In this document: one piece after another, positions 49,718 through 58,853 of the stretch
Layout: each line of letters begins with the position of its first letter
Numbering within the stretch: the stretch's first letter is position 1
Assembly: GCA_040902305.1 (NCBI GenBank)
Contig: JBBDXN010000152.1
Location: forward strand, 3,959-67,958
Direction of reading: 5' to 3'
Length of the DNA stretch: 64,000 bases
From: CAMLFJ01 sp040902305
GTDB lineage: Bacteria > Methylomirabilota > Methylomirabilia > Rokubacteriales > CSP1-6
Position numbers and translations under genes: made by a program
The notes under the pieces: model-generated
Database searches by the model: none
Seen by the model: the letters and a program-made list of their open reading frames with translations, nothing else
What the model was told of the DNA's origin: nothing

Positions 49718-51295
49718 CTAACGCGCGCGGCGCCGCTGCATGATCACCACGATGCCGCAGAGCAGGACCGCGCCCGGCAGCACCAGGAGGGGCAGACCCA
49801 GCACCAGGTTGGACTGGCCGGAGGTCAGCACCACCGGGTTCTGCTTCGGGTCCTTGGCGCGGATGGAGATGAGATCCTCCTCCTCCGCGAGCCAGGACAC
49901 CGCGTTGAGGAAGAAATCGCGATTGCCCTGGGCGCCCAGGAACTGATTGGAGGCGAAGTCGGCGGTGCCCACGACCACGAGCCGGGCCTTCGGCGCCTTC
50001 TTGGCCGCGTCGCCCTCCACCTTGGGATCGGGCTGCGCGTCCACCGTGGCCACCACCGCCACCGTCAGGGGGCCCGTCTTCTCGTTCGGTTCCGGCGTGG
50101 CCTTGCCGGTCTGGAAGACGTTCCGGTCGGTCTCGCCCCACGACTGGCGGCTGGTCTGGGCGAGGGACGAGGCCTGGACGCCTTTCGGCAAGGCCTTGGC
50201 CGGCGCCACCGAGCGGGTGAGCGGGAACAGGGTCATGATCCCACCCATGTCCTTGGTGATCGGATGCGGCTCGTACTCGCCCACCACCGGCACGAGCGGG
50301 CCCACCCCGAAGAGCTGGCCGATCGGGTTCAGCTCGATCACCACGTCTTCCTCCACCGCGATCCCGTACTTGACCAGGTACTTCACGGTCGTGGCCGCCT
50401 GGAAGGGCGCGGCCATGAAGAAGACCTTGCCCGCCCGCGCGATGTAGCCGTCGAGCGCGGCGAGCTCCTGCGGGAAGAGATCCGTCTTCGGGCTCGGCAC
50501 CATCACGATCGCCGCGTCGTCGGGGATCTTGGGATCACGAGCCAGGAACAGCTCCTTGACCTCGTAGTTGGCCTTCTCCAGCTGCTCCTTGGCCTGGCTG
50601 AAGCCGGCGCGATCGGTGCTCCCGATCTCGCGCTCGCCGTGTCCCCTCATCACGTAGACCACCCGCTTGCCCGCGCGCGTGATCTTGACGATGGCGTTGG
50701 TGAGCTTCTCCTCCTCGGCGTCCTGCACCTTCTCGGTGCGGGTCTGCCCGGCGGGACCGCCTTCGAGCACCACCGTCCCGTAGCTCTCCACGCCGTACTG
50801 CCGGGCCAGGGCCGGCGCGCGGTCGGTGTCTTCCAGCCGCCACGTGAACTTGCCCCCCGAGTAGGTCGCGTACTGGGTGAGGAGATCCTCCGCGGTCTTC
50901 TTGCCCGGCGTATCCGAGCGGAAGAAGGCGATCGCGTTGACCGGGGCCTTGAGGGTCCGGAGCACCTGGACCGTCTGGGGCGAGACGCTGTTGCGCTTGT
51001 TCTCGGTGAAGTCCCAGCGGACGTGGTGCTTCATCGAGATCGCGTTGGCGGCCACCACGATGCCCAGGGCGAGCAGCGCCATCAGGGCGGCGCCCGCGCC
51101 GTAGCGCGCGGTGCGGGTGCCCATCGCCGAGCGCGCCTCGGCCGCGTTCAGGACGAGCGAGAGGAGCAGCAGGGCGCCGCCCAGGCCGAGGAAGAGCCAG
51201 CGGGCCGGCACCCCCGGGTAGAACAGCCAGAGGGCGACCGAGGCCAGGAGGCAGATCACCGCCGCGGTCACGGTGTGGCGCTTGAGCAACCTCAT
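49718..51295 (-). CDS. GldG-like ABC transporter auxiliary protein
   Basis: The protein has 525 residues. It has N-terminal membrane helices (AAVICLLASVALWLFYPG, ALLLLSLVLN, AALMALLALGIVVAANA), a long periplasmic part (RWDFTENKRNSVSPQTVQVLRTLKAPV... VVYVMRGHGEREIG...), and a C-terminal helix (LVLGLPLLVLPGAVLLCGIVVIM) ending in an RRRAR tail. This is the GldG/ABC_transp_aux pattern. It acts with the permease and ATPase encoded just upstream in a Gld-type export system, in gliding motility or envelope protein export in other bacteria. Confidence 0.85.
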   Translation of the reverse strand: MRLLKRHTVTAAVICLLASVALWLFYPGVPARWLFLGLGGALLLLSLVLNAAEARSAMGTRTARYGAGAALMALLALGIVVAANAISMKHHVRWDFTENKRNSVSPQTVQVLRTLKAPVNAIAFFRSDTPGKKTAEDLLTQYATYSGGKFTWRLEDTDRAPALARQYGVESYGTVVLEGGPAGQTRTEKVQDAEEEKLTNAIVKITRAGKRVVYVMRGHGEREIGSTDRAGFSQAKEQLEKANYEVKELFLARDPKIPDDAAIVMVPSPKTDLFPQELAALDGYIARAGKVFFMAAPFQAATTVKYLVKYGIAVEEDVVIELNPIGQLFGVGPLVPVVGEYEPHPITKDMGGIMTLFPLTRSVAPAKALPKGVQASSLAQTSRQSWGETDRNVFQTGKATPEPNEKTGPLTVAVVATVDAQPDPKVEGDAAKKAPKARLVVVGTADFASNQFLGAQGNRDFFLNAVSWLAEEEDLISIRAKDPKQNPVVLTSGQSNLVLGLPLLVLPGAVLLCGIVVIMQRRRAR

Positions 51296-51299
51296 CGGG

Positions 51300-52067
51300 C
51301 TAGCCCTTCCACCGCTTGGAATCGAGCGACCGCAGCGTGAGGAACAAGGCCAGGGCCACCCCGGTCACGTAATAGACGAGGTCCTTGGTGTCGATGAGGC
51401 CGCGCGTGAAGCCGTCGAGGTGGTCCCCGATCGAGAGATACTGCAGCACCCCGCGCAGGTTGCCGCCCGCGAACTCCGCGCCCCAGCCGATGACCCAGAA
51501 CCCGATCAGCACCCCGAAGGTGCCGAAGCCGGCCACGATCTGGTTCTCGGTCAACGAGGAGATGAGCACGCCCACCGCGAGGAAGACCGCGCCGGTCAGG
51601 ACCAGGCCCAGGTAGCCGGTCAGGATCGGGCCCCATTCCACCCGGGTGAAGTACGCGACGAGGCCCGGGTAGAGCAGGGTCAGCGCGAGCAGGATCAGGT
51701 AGAGGGCGAGGGCGGCGAGGTACTTGCCGGCGAGCACCTCGCCGTCGCGGATCGGGTAGGTCAGCAGCAGCTCCATGGTGCCCGCCTTCTTCTCCTCCGC
51801 GAACAGCCGCATGGTCAGCATCGGGATGAAGAACAGCAGCACCACGCTCATGTTGGTGAAGAGCGGGCGCATGACGTTGTCCACCACGTTGAGGTTCTGG
51901 CCCATCTGCGGCTGCATGAACGACCGCATGGAGGCGTCGCTGTAGAAGAGGAAGATCTGGCTGAAGAACCAGCCGGAGATCAGCAGGAAGAAGGTGAAGA
52001 CCACGTAGGCCACCGGCGAGCCGAAGTAGAGCCGCATCTCCTTCTTGAACACGGGCCGCCAGCGCAT
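51300..52067 (-). CDS. ABC transporter permease (GldF-like)
   Basis: The protein has 255 residues with six membrane helices: FKKEMRLYFGSPVAYVVFTFFLLISG at the start, then FFIPMLTMRLFAEEKKAGTMELLLTYPI, a conserved ABC-2 segment. The gene lies 4 nt before the GldG-like gene and overlaps the ATPase gene by one base. It belongs to an ABC-2 exporter; the cargo is unknown. Confidence 0.9.
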   Translation of the reverse strand: MRWRPVFKKEMRLYFGSPVAYVVFTFFLLISGWFFSQIFLFYSDASMRSFMQPQMGQNLNVVDNVMRPLFTNMSVVLLFFIPMLTMRLFAEEKKAGTMELLLTYPIRDGEVLAGKYLAALALYLILLALTLLYPGLVAYFTRVEWGPILTGYLGLVLTGAVFLAVGVLISSLTENQIVAGFGTFGVLIGFWVIGWGAEFAGGNLRGVLQYLSIGDHLDGFTRGLIDTKDLVYYVTGVALALFLTLRSLDSKRWKG

Positions 52068-53041
52068 CAGCGCGCCTCCTCCGCCGCCGGGACCGCCTCG
52101 AGCGGCTCCTGCTCCCCCGCCACCGCGCGCATGAACACCTCCTCGAGGCTCATGCCGACCTGGTGCATCTCCTGGAGCGTCCAGCCCTTGCCCGCGACGA
52201 GGCGGACCAGCTCGGGCCGCACGTCGCGCTCGCGCGCCGCCTCCACCAGAACCCCGACGCTACCGTCGCGGGCCGCGATCGGCTGCACGCCCGTCACGCC
52301 CGGAATCGCCGCCACCGCGCCGGCCACGTCGTCGGTGGCCCCCGCGACGCGCAGCTCGATGCGGGTCGACGGGAAGGCCTGCTGGACCAGCTCGGACTCC
52401 GTGCCCTGGGCCACGATGCGGCCCCGATTGATGATGATCACCCCGTCGCACACCATCGAGACCTCGGGCAGGATATGAGTGGAGAGGATCACGGTGTGCT
52501 GCCCGGCGAGGGACCGGATCAGCGTGCGGATCTCCGCGATCTGCCGCGGATCGAGCCCGATGGTGGGCTCGTCGAGGATCAGCACTTCCGGATCACCCAG
52601 CAGGGCCTGCGCGAGCCCCACCCGCTGCCGGTAGCCCTTGGAGAGCTTGCCGATCAGCCGGTTCTGCATGTCGCCGACGAAACAACGATCCATGACGTCG
52701 GCCACCCGGCCCCGCCGCGCCGCCCGCCCCACGCCCTTGATCTCGGCCACGAAGTCCAGGTACGACGCCACGGAGAGCTCGGGGTAGAGCGGGGCATTCT
52801 CCGGAAGATAGCCGATGCGCCGGCGCACCTCCAGCGACTGGGAGAAGACGTCGTAGCCCGCCACCCGCGCGGAGCCGCCGCTGGCCGGCATGAAGCAGGC
52901 CAGGATCTTCATGGTCGTGGACTTGCCGGCCCCGTTGGGGCCCAGAAACCCCACGATGCGGCCCTCGTCCACGCGGAACGACACGTCGTGGATCGCCTCG
53001 ACCGGCCCGTAACGTTTGGTGAGATTGTCGACTTGGATCAT
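52067..53041 (-). CDS. ABC transporter ATP-binding protein (GldA-like)
   Basis: The protein has 324 residues. Walker A is FLGPNGAGKST, the signature is LSKGYRQRVG, Walker B is VLILDEPTIGLDP and the H-loop is STHIL. A C-terminal extension after about residue 215 (TRIELRVAGATDDV..., VLVEAARERDVRPELVRLV) is typical of DUF4162-type drug or Gld exporters. It is the first gene of the exporter operon. Confidence 0.92.
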   Translation of the reverse strand: MIQVDNLTKRYGPVEAIHDVSFRVDEGRIVGFLGPNGAGKSTTMKILACFMPASGGSARVAGYDVFSQSLEVRRRIGYLPENAPLYPELSVASYLDFVAEIKGVGRAARRGRVADVMDRCFVGDMQNRLIGKLSKGYRQRVGLAQALLGDPEVLILDEPTIGLDPRQIAEIRTLIRSLAGQHTVILSTHILPEVSMVCDGVIIINRGRIVAQGTESELVQQAFPSTRIELRVAGATDDVAGAVAAIPGVTGVQPIAARDGSVGVLVEAARERDVRPELVRLVAGKGWTLQEMHQVGMSLEEVFMRAVAGEQEPLEAVPAAEEAR

Positions 53042-53089
53042 ACGTGCGGCCCGAAACCCGCGAGGACCGTCGCAAAGTATAGCACAGGC

Positions 53090-54766
53090 CTAGAAGAGCC
53101 CCGTGATGACACCGTCCGCGGTGACGTCCACCCTCTCCGCGTTGGGGCGGCGCGGCAACCCCGGCATGGTGGTGATGTCACCGGTGATGGCCACCAGGAA
53201 GCCGGCGCCCCCCGAGATCCGTATCTCGTTGACCGTGATCTTGAACCCGCGCGGCCGGTTGAGCCGGGTCGGATCGTCGGACAGAGAGCGTTGAGTCTTC
53301 GCGACACAGATCGGCAGCCTCCCGTAGCCCAGCGCCTCGGCCTGCGCGATCTGACGCTCGACGCGCTTGGGGTATTCGACGCCGTCGGCGCCGTAGATCC
53401 GCCGCGCGATGGTGTCGAGCTTCACGGTGATCGGATCGTCGAGCGAGTAGAGCGGCGCGAAGGCCGAGCGCTCGCTGGCCAGGAGCGCGAGCAGGCCCCG
53501 GGCCAGGTCCTCCCCGCCCTCGCCGCCGCGGCCGAACACGTCGGCCACGTGCACCGCCACCCCGAGGCGGGCGCACCGCTCCCGGACCGCCGCGTACTCG
53601 CGCTCGGTGTCCGACGGATAGCGGTTCATGCCGATGAGGACGGGCACCTTGAACTGACGCACCGCCTCCACGTGCGCCTCCAGGTTGTCGAGCCCGGTCG
53701 TGAGGGCGGCCACGTTCTCCCGGTCCAGCTCGGGCACCGGCACGCCGCCGTGGTACTTGAGCGCCCGCGCGGTGGCCACGATCATGGCCGCGTCGGGCCT
53801 GAGCCCGGCCACCCGGCACTTGATGTCGAAGAACTTCTCGGCGCCCAGGTCGGTGGCAAAACCCGCCTCGGTGAGGCAGATGTCGCCGAGCTTGAGGGCC
53901 AGCCGGGTGGCCAGCACCGAGTTGCACCCGTGGGCGATGTTGGCGAACGGCCCGCCGTGCACGAGCGCGGGGGTGCCCTCCATGGTCTGCACCAGGTTCG
54001 GGTGGATGGCGTCGCGCAGCAGCGCGGCCATCGCGCCGGTCACGCCGATCGCATCGGCGGTCACCGGCTTGCCGTCGGCGGTGAGCGCGACTAGCATCCG
54101 CCCGAGGCGCTGCTTGAGATCCATCAGATCCTCGGCGAGGCAGAGCGCGGCCATGATCTCGGAAGCCGAGGTGATGAGGAAGCCGGCCTCGCGCGGCACG
54201 CCGTCCAGGCGCCCCCCGAGACCCACCACGACCTGGCGCAGGGCGCGGTCGTTGACGTCGAGGATTCGCTTCCACGCCACCTGGCGCACATCGATGCCGA
54301 GCGGGTTGCCGTGATGCAGGTGGTTGTCGATCGCCGCGGCCAGCAGGTTGTGCGCCGAGGTGATGGCGTGGAAGTCACCGGTGAAGTGCAGGTTGATCTC
54401 GTCCATCGGCACCACCTGCGCCCGGCCGCCCCCGGTGCCGCCGCCCTTCATGCCGAGCGTCGGCCCGATGGACGGCTCGCGGAGCGCGATGACCGGCCGC
54501 GCGCCGATCCGGTGCAGCGCCTGCCCGATCCCGATGGTCATGGTCGTCTTCCCGTCGCCGGCGGGCGTCGGCGTGATGGACGACACCACCACCAGCTTGC
54601 CGTCGGGCCGGTCTCGACGCGCGGTCAGCGCGGAGACGCGCACCTTGGCCTTGGTGTGACCGTAGGGGATCCACTCGTCGGCGCCGAGGCCGAGATCGCG
54701 CGCGATCTCCGAGATCGGCCGGGGCTTCCGGTCAGCGTCGGGGCGTGACGGGGTCGAGGTCGGCAT
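53090..54766 (-). CDS. fhs: Formate--tetrahydrofolate ligase
   Basis: The protein has 558 residues, normal for the family. ATP-dependent ligation of formate to tetrahydrofolate gives 10-formyl-THF for C1 metabolism. The P-loop TPAGDGKTT, the conserved EPSIGPTLGMKGGGTGGGRAQV, FTGDFHAITSAHNLLAA and IQTMEGTPALVHGGPFANIAHGCNS-type region are all present. Its start overlaps the end of the YbgC gene by 35 nt. In groups with the reductive glycine or acetyl-CoA route it feeds the methyl branch; no other such gene is in the window. Confidence 0.95.
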   Translation of the reverse strand: MPTSTPSRPDADRKPRPISEIARDLGLGADEWIPYGHTKAKVRVSALTARRDRPDGKLVVVSSITPTPAGDGKTTMTIGIGQALHRIGARPVIALREPSIGPTLGMKGGGTGGGRAQVVPMDEINLHFTGDFHAITSAHNLLAAAIDNHLHHGNPLGIDVRQVAWKRILDVNDRALRQVVVGLGGRLDGVPREAGFLITSASEIMAALCLAEDLMDLKQRLGRMLVALTADGKPVTADAIGVTGAMAALLRDAIHPNLVQTMEGTPALVHGGPFANIAHGCNSVLATRLALKLGDICLTEAGFATDLGAEKFFDIKCRVAGLRPDAAMIVATARALKYHGGVPVPELDRENVAALTTGLDNLEAHVEAVRQFKVPVLIGMNRYPSDTEREYAAVRERCARLGVAVHVADVFGRGGEGGEDLARGLLALLASERSAFAPLYSLDDPITVKLDTIARRIYGADGVEYPKRVERQIAQAEALGYGRLPICVAKTQRSLSDDPTRLNRPRGFKITVNEIRISGGAGFLVAITGDITTMPGLPRRPNAERVDVTADGVITGLF

Positions 54767-55154
54767 CGGGCATGATCTCCTTCAGCCAGTCGGGAACGGC
54801 AATCATCTTGGCGGTGGCCGGGTTCCAGCACGCGTGCACGGTATGGCCGGTGGCCACCAGCTCCTTGGCCTCGTTGCGGATCTCGTAGCTGAACCGGAAG
54901 CTGGCCCGCTTGCGCTCGCTCACTCGCGAGGTAACTTCGAGGAGCTCGTCCAGACGCGCCGGCTTCACGTACTTCACGAAAGCTTCCACCACCGGCAGGT
55001 GCACGCGCTCGTTCACGGTGGACATGGGCCAGCCGTACTCGCGCAGGTACTCCACGCGCCCCACCTCGAAGTAGGTGAGGTAGTTGCCATAGTAGACGAC
55101 CGACATAGTGTCGGTGTCCTTGTAGCGGACGCGCACGTGGGTGATCGATGCCAT
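54732..55154 (-). CDS. YbgC-like acyl-CoA thioesterase (4HBT)
   Basis: The protein has 140 residues with a hotdog fold: VRVRYKDTDTMSVVYYGNYLTYFEVGRVEYLRE, where the Asp in DTDTMSVVYYGNY is the catalytic region of 4HBT enzymes. It hydrolyses short or aromatic acyl-CoA thioesters. It is upstream of, and overlaps, fhs. The start is ATG at 55154. Confidence 0.9.
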   Translation of the reverse strand: MASITHVRVRYKDTDTMSVVYYGNYLTYFEVGRVEYLREYGWPMSTVNERVHLPVVEAFVKYVKPARLDELLEVTSRVSERKRASFRFSYEIRNEAKELVATGHTVHACWNPATAKMIAVPDWLKEIMPDADLDPVTPRR

Positions 55155-55181
55155 CGAGACGCGGCGTCATGGTACCACCTG

Positions 55182-55265
55182 GGGGTCAGGTCTTACATTC
55201 CGACATTTGCCGACGGTTCGCCCGCCGTCCGGCCGTGGAAATGTCGGAATGTAAGACCTGACCCC
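55182..55265. mobile_element. Inverted-repeat REP/MITE-like element, 27-bp perfect arms
   Basis: The left arm (55182-55208) begins GGGGTCAGGTCTTACATTCC; the right arm (55239-55265) is its exact reverse complement over 27 bases. The 30-base loop carries a smaller stem (GACGG...CCGTC). The GGGTCAGGTCTTxCATT arm is the type seen in elements moved by REP-associated tyrosine (IS200-like) transposases. No transposase is present, so it is non-autonomous. It ends at the last base of the DUF4197 stop codon, suggesting insertion at the gene's 3' end. Confidence 0.75.
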
Positions 55266-55981
55266 TACTTGAAGACCTCGCGGAGGAGGTCGGTGGCGCG
55301 GGCCGTGGGGTTGGTGCGGATCTGCTTCTCCTGCTCGCCCAGGACCGTGAAGAGCCCGCCCAGCCCCTTCTCGACGACATAGCCGTCGAGGTCGAACGCC
55401 TGGGACTTGGCGAACGGAATCGAGTCGAAGCGCGAGACCAGGTCCTTGTACTGTCGGCTCACTCCCACCTGGCCCATCGACTGCTCGACCACCGGCCGGA
55501 ACGCGGTGGTCAGGCGCGGCGTGGTCTTGCTCTTGAAGTACTCGGTGGCCGCGGTGTCCCCGCCGTTCAGGAGCTTGCGGGCGTCGTCGAAGCTCATGTC
55601 CCCGATCGCGTCCAAGAAGATCTGCTTGGCCTGCGGCGCCGCCCGCTCCGCGGCCCGGTTCATGCCGAGCACCAGCTCGTCGATCTGCCCCCCGTACCCC
55701 ACCGCGCGCAGCCCGCTCTCGAAGCTCCGCAGCCGCTCCGGCATCAGGATCTTGATCGCCTGGTTGGCGAAGTACCCGTCGGTCTTCCCGGTGAGGCTCA
55801 CCGTCTTCTCGGTGGCGACCTGGAGCGCTTCCTTCAGCCCCGCGCCGATCCGGGCGTCCGACAGCCCGGCGCCCTGGCTCCCCTGCCCCCCGAGCCCCTT
55901 CAGCAGCTTGTCCCACTGCGCCTCGGCGCAGCTCGCCGGCAGGAAGAGCAGCGCCGCGACGACCAGCGAACAGGCCCGCAT
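55265..55981 (-). CDS. DUF4197 family secreted protein
   Basis: The protein has 238 residues. The signal peptide is SLVVAALLFLPASCAEA. The mature domain shows the DUF4197 pattern: LSDARIGAGLKEALQVATEKTV, LMPERLRSFESGLRAVGYGGQIDELVLGMNRAAERAAPQAK and ATEYFKSKTTPRLTTAFRPVVEQSM. It is probably periplasmic. The function of the family is unknown. The stop codon is contiguous with the inverted-repeat element, so the natural C-terminus may have been altered. Confidence 0.88.
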   Translation of the reverse strand: MRACSLVVAALLFLPASCAEAQWDKLLKGLGGQGSQGAGLSDARIGAGLKEALQVATEKTVSLTGKTDGYFANQAIKILMPERLRSFESGLRAVGYGGQIDELVLGMNRAAERAAPQAKQIFLDAIGDMSFDDARKLLNGGDTAATEYFKSKTTPRLTTAFRPVVEQSMGQVGVSRQYKDLVSRFDSIPFAKSQAFDLDGYVVEKGLGGLFTVLGEQEKQIRTNPTARATDLLREVFK

Positions 55982-56000
55982 GAGTCTCCTCGCTTCTGGG

Positions 56001-56978
56001 CTAGAGATACTGCCCGTACCGGATCTTCTCGACGACGGCCCGGATGCGCCGATAGACGTCCACCTGGCGCAGCAGGTCTCCGGTGGTGACGAACCCCGCG
56101 TCCTGGCCCTGCCCGGCCGCGTGGACCTTCTCCTCCAGGGCGCGACGCAGCAGATCGCGGATCTCGCCCCCGCTCATGCCGCCCATCGGCGGCAGCAGCG
56201 AGCGGTAGTCGAGGTCGGCCACCAGTCGCCGATCGGCGGCCTGCTCCGCCCGCGCCCGGCTCAGATCGAGGATCTGCTGCTGCGCGGCCGCGTCCGGCAG
56301 CGGCACCTCGATCAGGCGATCGAGGCGCCCCGGGGCCACCAGGGAGGAATCCACCGCGTCGGTGCGGCTGGTGGCGGCCACCACGACTATCCGAGAGAAA
56401 TCTTCCAAGGTGTCGAGCTTCTCGCACAGCGCGGCCGCGATGCGCGCGCCCGCCTCGCGGGCCTGAGCCGGAGGCAGCAGATGCTCGAGCGCGAGCGCGT
56501 CGGCCTGGTCCAGAAACACCACGCCCTTGCCCTGCTCCTTGGCCAGCCCGAGGATCTCCTGCAGCAGCTCGCCGGTATTGGGCCCGAACTTGGACGTGAG
56601 CGTGCCGATCTTCAGGTGGTAGAAGACGGCGCCCGCCTCGGTGGCGAGCGCGCGGGCCAGCAGGGTCTTGCCGGTGCCCGGCGGGCCGTAGATCAGCATG
56701 CCCTTCGGAGGCGTGATGCCCCACTTGCGGTAGAGCTCGGGGTCGGTCAGCGCGGTCACGAAGCTCCGCACGATACCCTTGGCCTCCGCGAGGCCCCCGA
56801 TGTCGGTGAAGGAGGTATCGGGCTTCACCTGCACCTCCACCCGGCCGGTCAGCTCGGCGAGCTTCTCTCCGAGCTTGCTGAAGATCTCACCCAGGCGCCG
56901 CTCGATCGCCCACTGCTGCCCTTCCGCGCTGGGCGGCGGCAGGGCCGGGGCGCTCTCGCGGGAGGTCTCGGAGGACAT
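56001..56978 (-). CDS. AAA+ ATPase with substituted Walker B Glu
   Basis: The protein has 325 residues. An N-terminal helix (WAIERRLGEIFSKLGEKLAELTGRVEVQVKP) is followed by FTDIGGLAEAKGIV, Walker A YGPPGTGKT, sensor 1 VVVAATSRTD and arginine-finger LVAPGRLDRLIEV. Walker B reads VVFLDQADAL, with Gln in place of the catalytic Glu. The family is the classical AAA (FtsH/Cdc48-like single domain) without a protease. The Glu to Gln change is used experimentally to trap ATP, so this protein may bind ATP but hydrolyse it poorly. Confidence 0.88.
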   Translation of the reverse strand: MSSETSRESAPALPPPSAEGQQWAIERRLGEIFSKLGEKLAELTGRVEVQVKPDTSFTDIGGLAEAKGIVRSFVTALTDPELYRKWGITPPKGMLIYGPPGTGKTLLARALATEAGAVFYHLKIGTLTSKFGPNTGELLQEILGLAKEQGKGVVFLDQADALALEHLLPPAQAREAGARIAAALCEKLDTLEDFSRIVVVAATSRTDAVDSSLVAPGRLDRLIEVPLPDAAAQQQILDLSRARAEQAADRRLVADLDYRSLLPPMGGMSGGEIRDLLRRALEEKVHAAGQGQDAGFVTTGDLLRQVDVYRRIRAVVEKIRYGQYL

Positions 56979-56983
56979 GGCGG

Positions 56984-57517
56984 CTAGATCCGCTCTCCGG
57001 GGCCACCCGGGCTGCCGGGCACGCGCTCGGACTTCTCGAACACCCGCTCCTCCACCAGGACCGGCACCTTCGCGCGGATCGCGAGGGCGATCGCGTCGGA
57101 GGGGCGCGAGTCGAGCTCCATCGCGGTCCCGCCCGCGGTCAGGTACACGGTCGCGAAGTAGGTGTTGCTGCGCAGGTCGGTGATCACCACCTTGGTGACC
57201 GTGACCTTGAGGCGCCCGAACAAGGTGAGGAAGAGATCGTGCGTGAGCGGGCGCGGCGGGGTGATGTTCTCGAGCGGCACCGCGATGGCGGTGGCCTCCG
57301 CGGTCCCGATCACCATCAGGAACCGCCGCTTGTCGCGCTTGCCCTCGAGCAGGACCCCGTGCTGGCCGCGGGGGTCGCTGAACACCCCGACCACCGTGAC
57401 CTCCTGCTGGGCGGCCGCGGGCGGGACGGGCGTCTCCCCCGGATCGCGCGAACCTGCGAGCAGAACACCCAGCGCGAGGAGCAGCACCAGACGCGGATAC
57501 CGGCGGAGTCTCAACAT
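56984..57517 (-). CDS. Bifunctional nuclease (DUF151) domain protein with signal peptide
   Basis: The protein has 177 residues from ATG at 57517. An N-terminal hydrophobic segment with lipobox-like context (VLLLALGVLLAGS) is followed by the bifunctional nuclease core: VFSDPRGQHGVLLEG, PLENITPPRPLTHDLFLTLF and ATVYLTAGGTAMELDSRPSDAIALAIRAKVPVLV. Members cleave DNA and RNA; export would place it in the periplasm. It is transcribed with the AAA gene 6 nt downstream. Confidence 0.85.
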   Translation of the reverse strand: MLRLRRYPRLVLLLALGVLLAGSRDPGETPVPPAAAQQEVTVVGVFSDPRGQHGVLLEGKRDKRRFLMVIGTAEATAIAVPLENITPPRPLTHDLFLTLFGRLKVTVTKVVITDLRSNTYFATVYLTAGGTAMELDSRPSDAIALAIRAKVPVLVEERVFEKSERVPGSPGGPGERI

Positions 57518-57553
57518 GTTCGACAAGACCTCCCACGCTGCGTCGTGCGGGCC

Positions 57554-57583
57554 AGTATCGGCCCTGGGCCCCGGGCAAGTCAA
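57554..57583 (-). promoter_or_regulatory. Promoter of the bifunctional nuclease gene
   Basis: On the minus strand TTGACT (57583-57578), 18 nt, GATACT (57559-57554). It is 37 nt upstream of the ATG at 57517 and just after the MFS stop. Confidence 0.5.
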
Positions 57584-57596
57584 CCGGGCGGCGCGC

Positions 57597-58808
57597 TCAG
57601 GACGCCGACGCGGGCACCGGCTTCGCGTACCCCACCCGCAGCCGCACGCTCAGGAGGGAGCCGACGATCAACAAGACGGTGAGCGCGCTCCACATCACCG
57701 CATAGCCGAGACCGTGCGCGACGTATCCGAAGGCCATCGCGCCGATCGTGTTCCCCCCGAGGATGACCGAGCTGAAGATGCCCACCGCGCTGCCCCGGCG
57801 CCGCGCGGGCGTCACGTCCATCAGCAGCGCCGACATGGCGGGATAGAGGAAGCCGTGGGCGGCGCCGGCCAGAAAGCCGGCCAGGAAGATGAACGGCAGC
57901 ACCGGCAGGCGCAGCGAGGGCCAGAACAGCAGCGCGACGAGGGCGAGAATGCAGGTCGCGGCGGCCTGGACGAACAGGCATGGGATGATCACCGCGCGGC
58001 GCCCCCGGACGTCGATCAGGTCGCCGCCCACCACCCGCACCAGCATGGCGGCCACCGCGTACGCGGTGTAGAAGAGGCCGACGCTCGTGATGCCGAGGTC
58101 CTCGCCGAACGTCGGGAGAAACGTGAAGATGGTGCCGGTGCCCAGCCCGAAGAACAACCCGATCAGCATGTGCATGTGCCGCAGCTCGCGCAGCCCTTCC
58201 CGGATGACGTGCAGGCCCGGGCGCGCGCCCAGCGCGGCCGCGCGCACGTCCTTCACCCGCCAGCCCACCACCGCGGCCACCCCCGCGATCACGGTGAAGA
58301 CGGTGAAAAACGAGGCGAAGCCGAAGCGGCGGATCACCAGCTCGCCGAACAACGGGGCCAGCGACGTGGAGACGAGGCCCGACAGCCCGAAGATGCCGAG
58401 GGCCCAGCCGCGCCGCTCCACCGGCACCATCTCGACCACGTGGACGTAGTTGGCGACGAAGAAGGCGGAGAAGGCCAGGCCCTGCAGCACGCGCAGCGCG
58501 CCCAGCAGCGGCAACGGGCTCGACACCACGAAGAGCGCGCAGGAGACGACGAGCAGGCCGGCGCCGAGTCGCATGAAGAAGCGGCGGCCGAGGTAGTCGA
58601 TGAGGGCGCCCACCACCGGCTGGCAGACGATCCCGGCCGCGCTATAGAGTCCCTGCACGAGCCCGATGTCCGCCTCGTCCCCGCCGAGGCCCTGGATGTA
58701 GAGCGGGAGCAGCAGAAACCCGTTCAGCGCGCCGAAGAAGAAGAAGTTCGTGAGCATGATCCGCGCGAACGGGCCATGGCTCAGCAGATCGAGAGCGGGA
58801 CTGCTCAC
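57597..58808 (-). CDS. MFS transporter
   Basis: The protein has 403 residues with 12 predicted helices and start GTG at 58808. It has the cytoplasmic signature LIDYLGRRFFMRLG between helices 2 and 3, and GGDLIDVRGRRAVI in the second half. The short N-terminal HGPFARIMLTNFFFFGALNGFLLLPLYIQGLG fits drug/metabolite-type exporters. The substrate is unknown. It is divergent from the thioesterase gene. Confidence 0.9.
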   Translation of the reverse strand: MSSPALDLLSHGPFARIMLTNFFFFGALNGFLLLPLYIQGLGGDEADIGLVQGLYSAAGIVCQPVVGALIDYLGRRFFMRLGAGLLVVSCALFVVSSPLPLLGALRVLQGLAFSAFFVANYVHVVEMVPVERRGWALGIFGLSGLVSTSLAPLFGELVIRRFGFASFFTVFTVIAGVAAVVGWRVKDVRAAALGARPGLHVIREGLRELRHMHMLIGLFFGLGTGTIFTFLPTFGEDLGITSVGLFYTAYAVAAMLVRVVGGDLIDVRGRRAVIIPCLFVQAAATCILALVALLFWPSLRLPVLPFIFLAGFLAGAAHGFLYPAMSALLMDVTPARRRGSAVGIFSSVILGGNTIGAMAFGYVAHGLGYAVMWSALTVLLIVGSLLSVRLRVGYAKPVPASAS

Positions 58809-58813
58809 ACGCG

Positions 58814-58843
58814 TTGCGGGGGGAGCGACCGCGACAGTAGAAT
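58814..58843 (+). promoter_or_regulatory. Promoter of the thioesterase gene, short leader
   Basis: TTGCGG (58814-58819), 18 nt, TAGAAT (58838-58843). The ATG at 58854 is 10 nt after the -10 and has no Shine-Dalgarno. Confidence 0.45.
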
Positions 58844-58853
58844 GACCGGCGGC

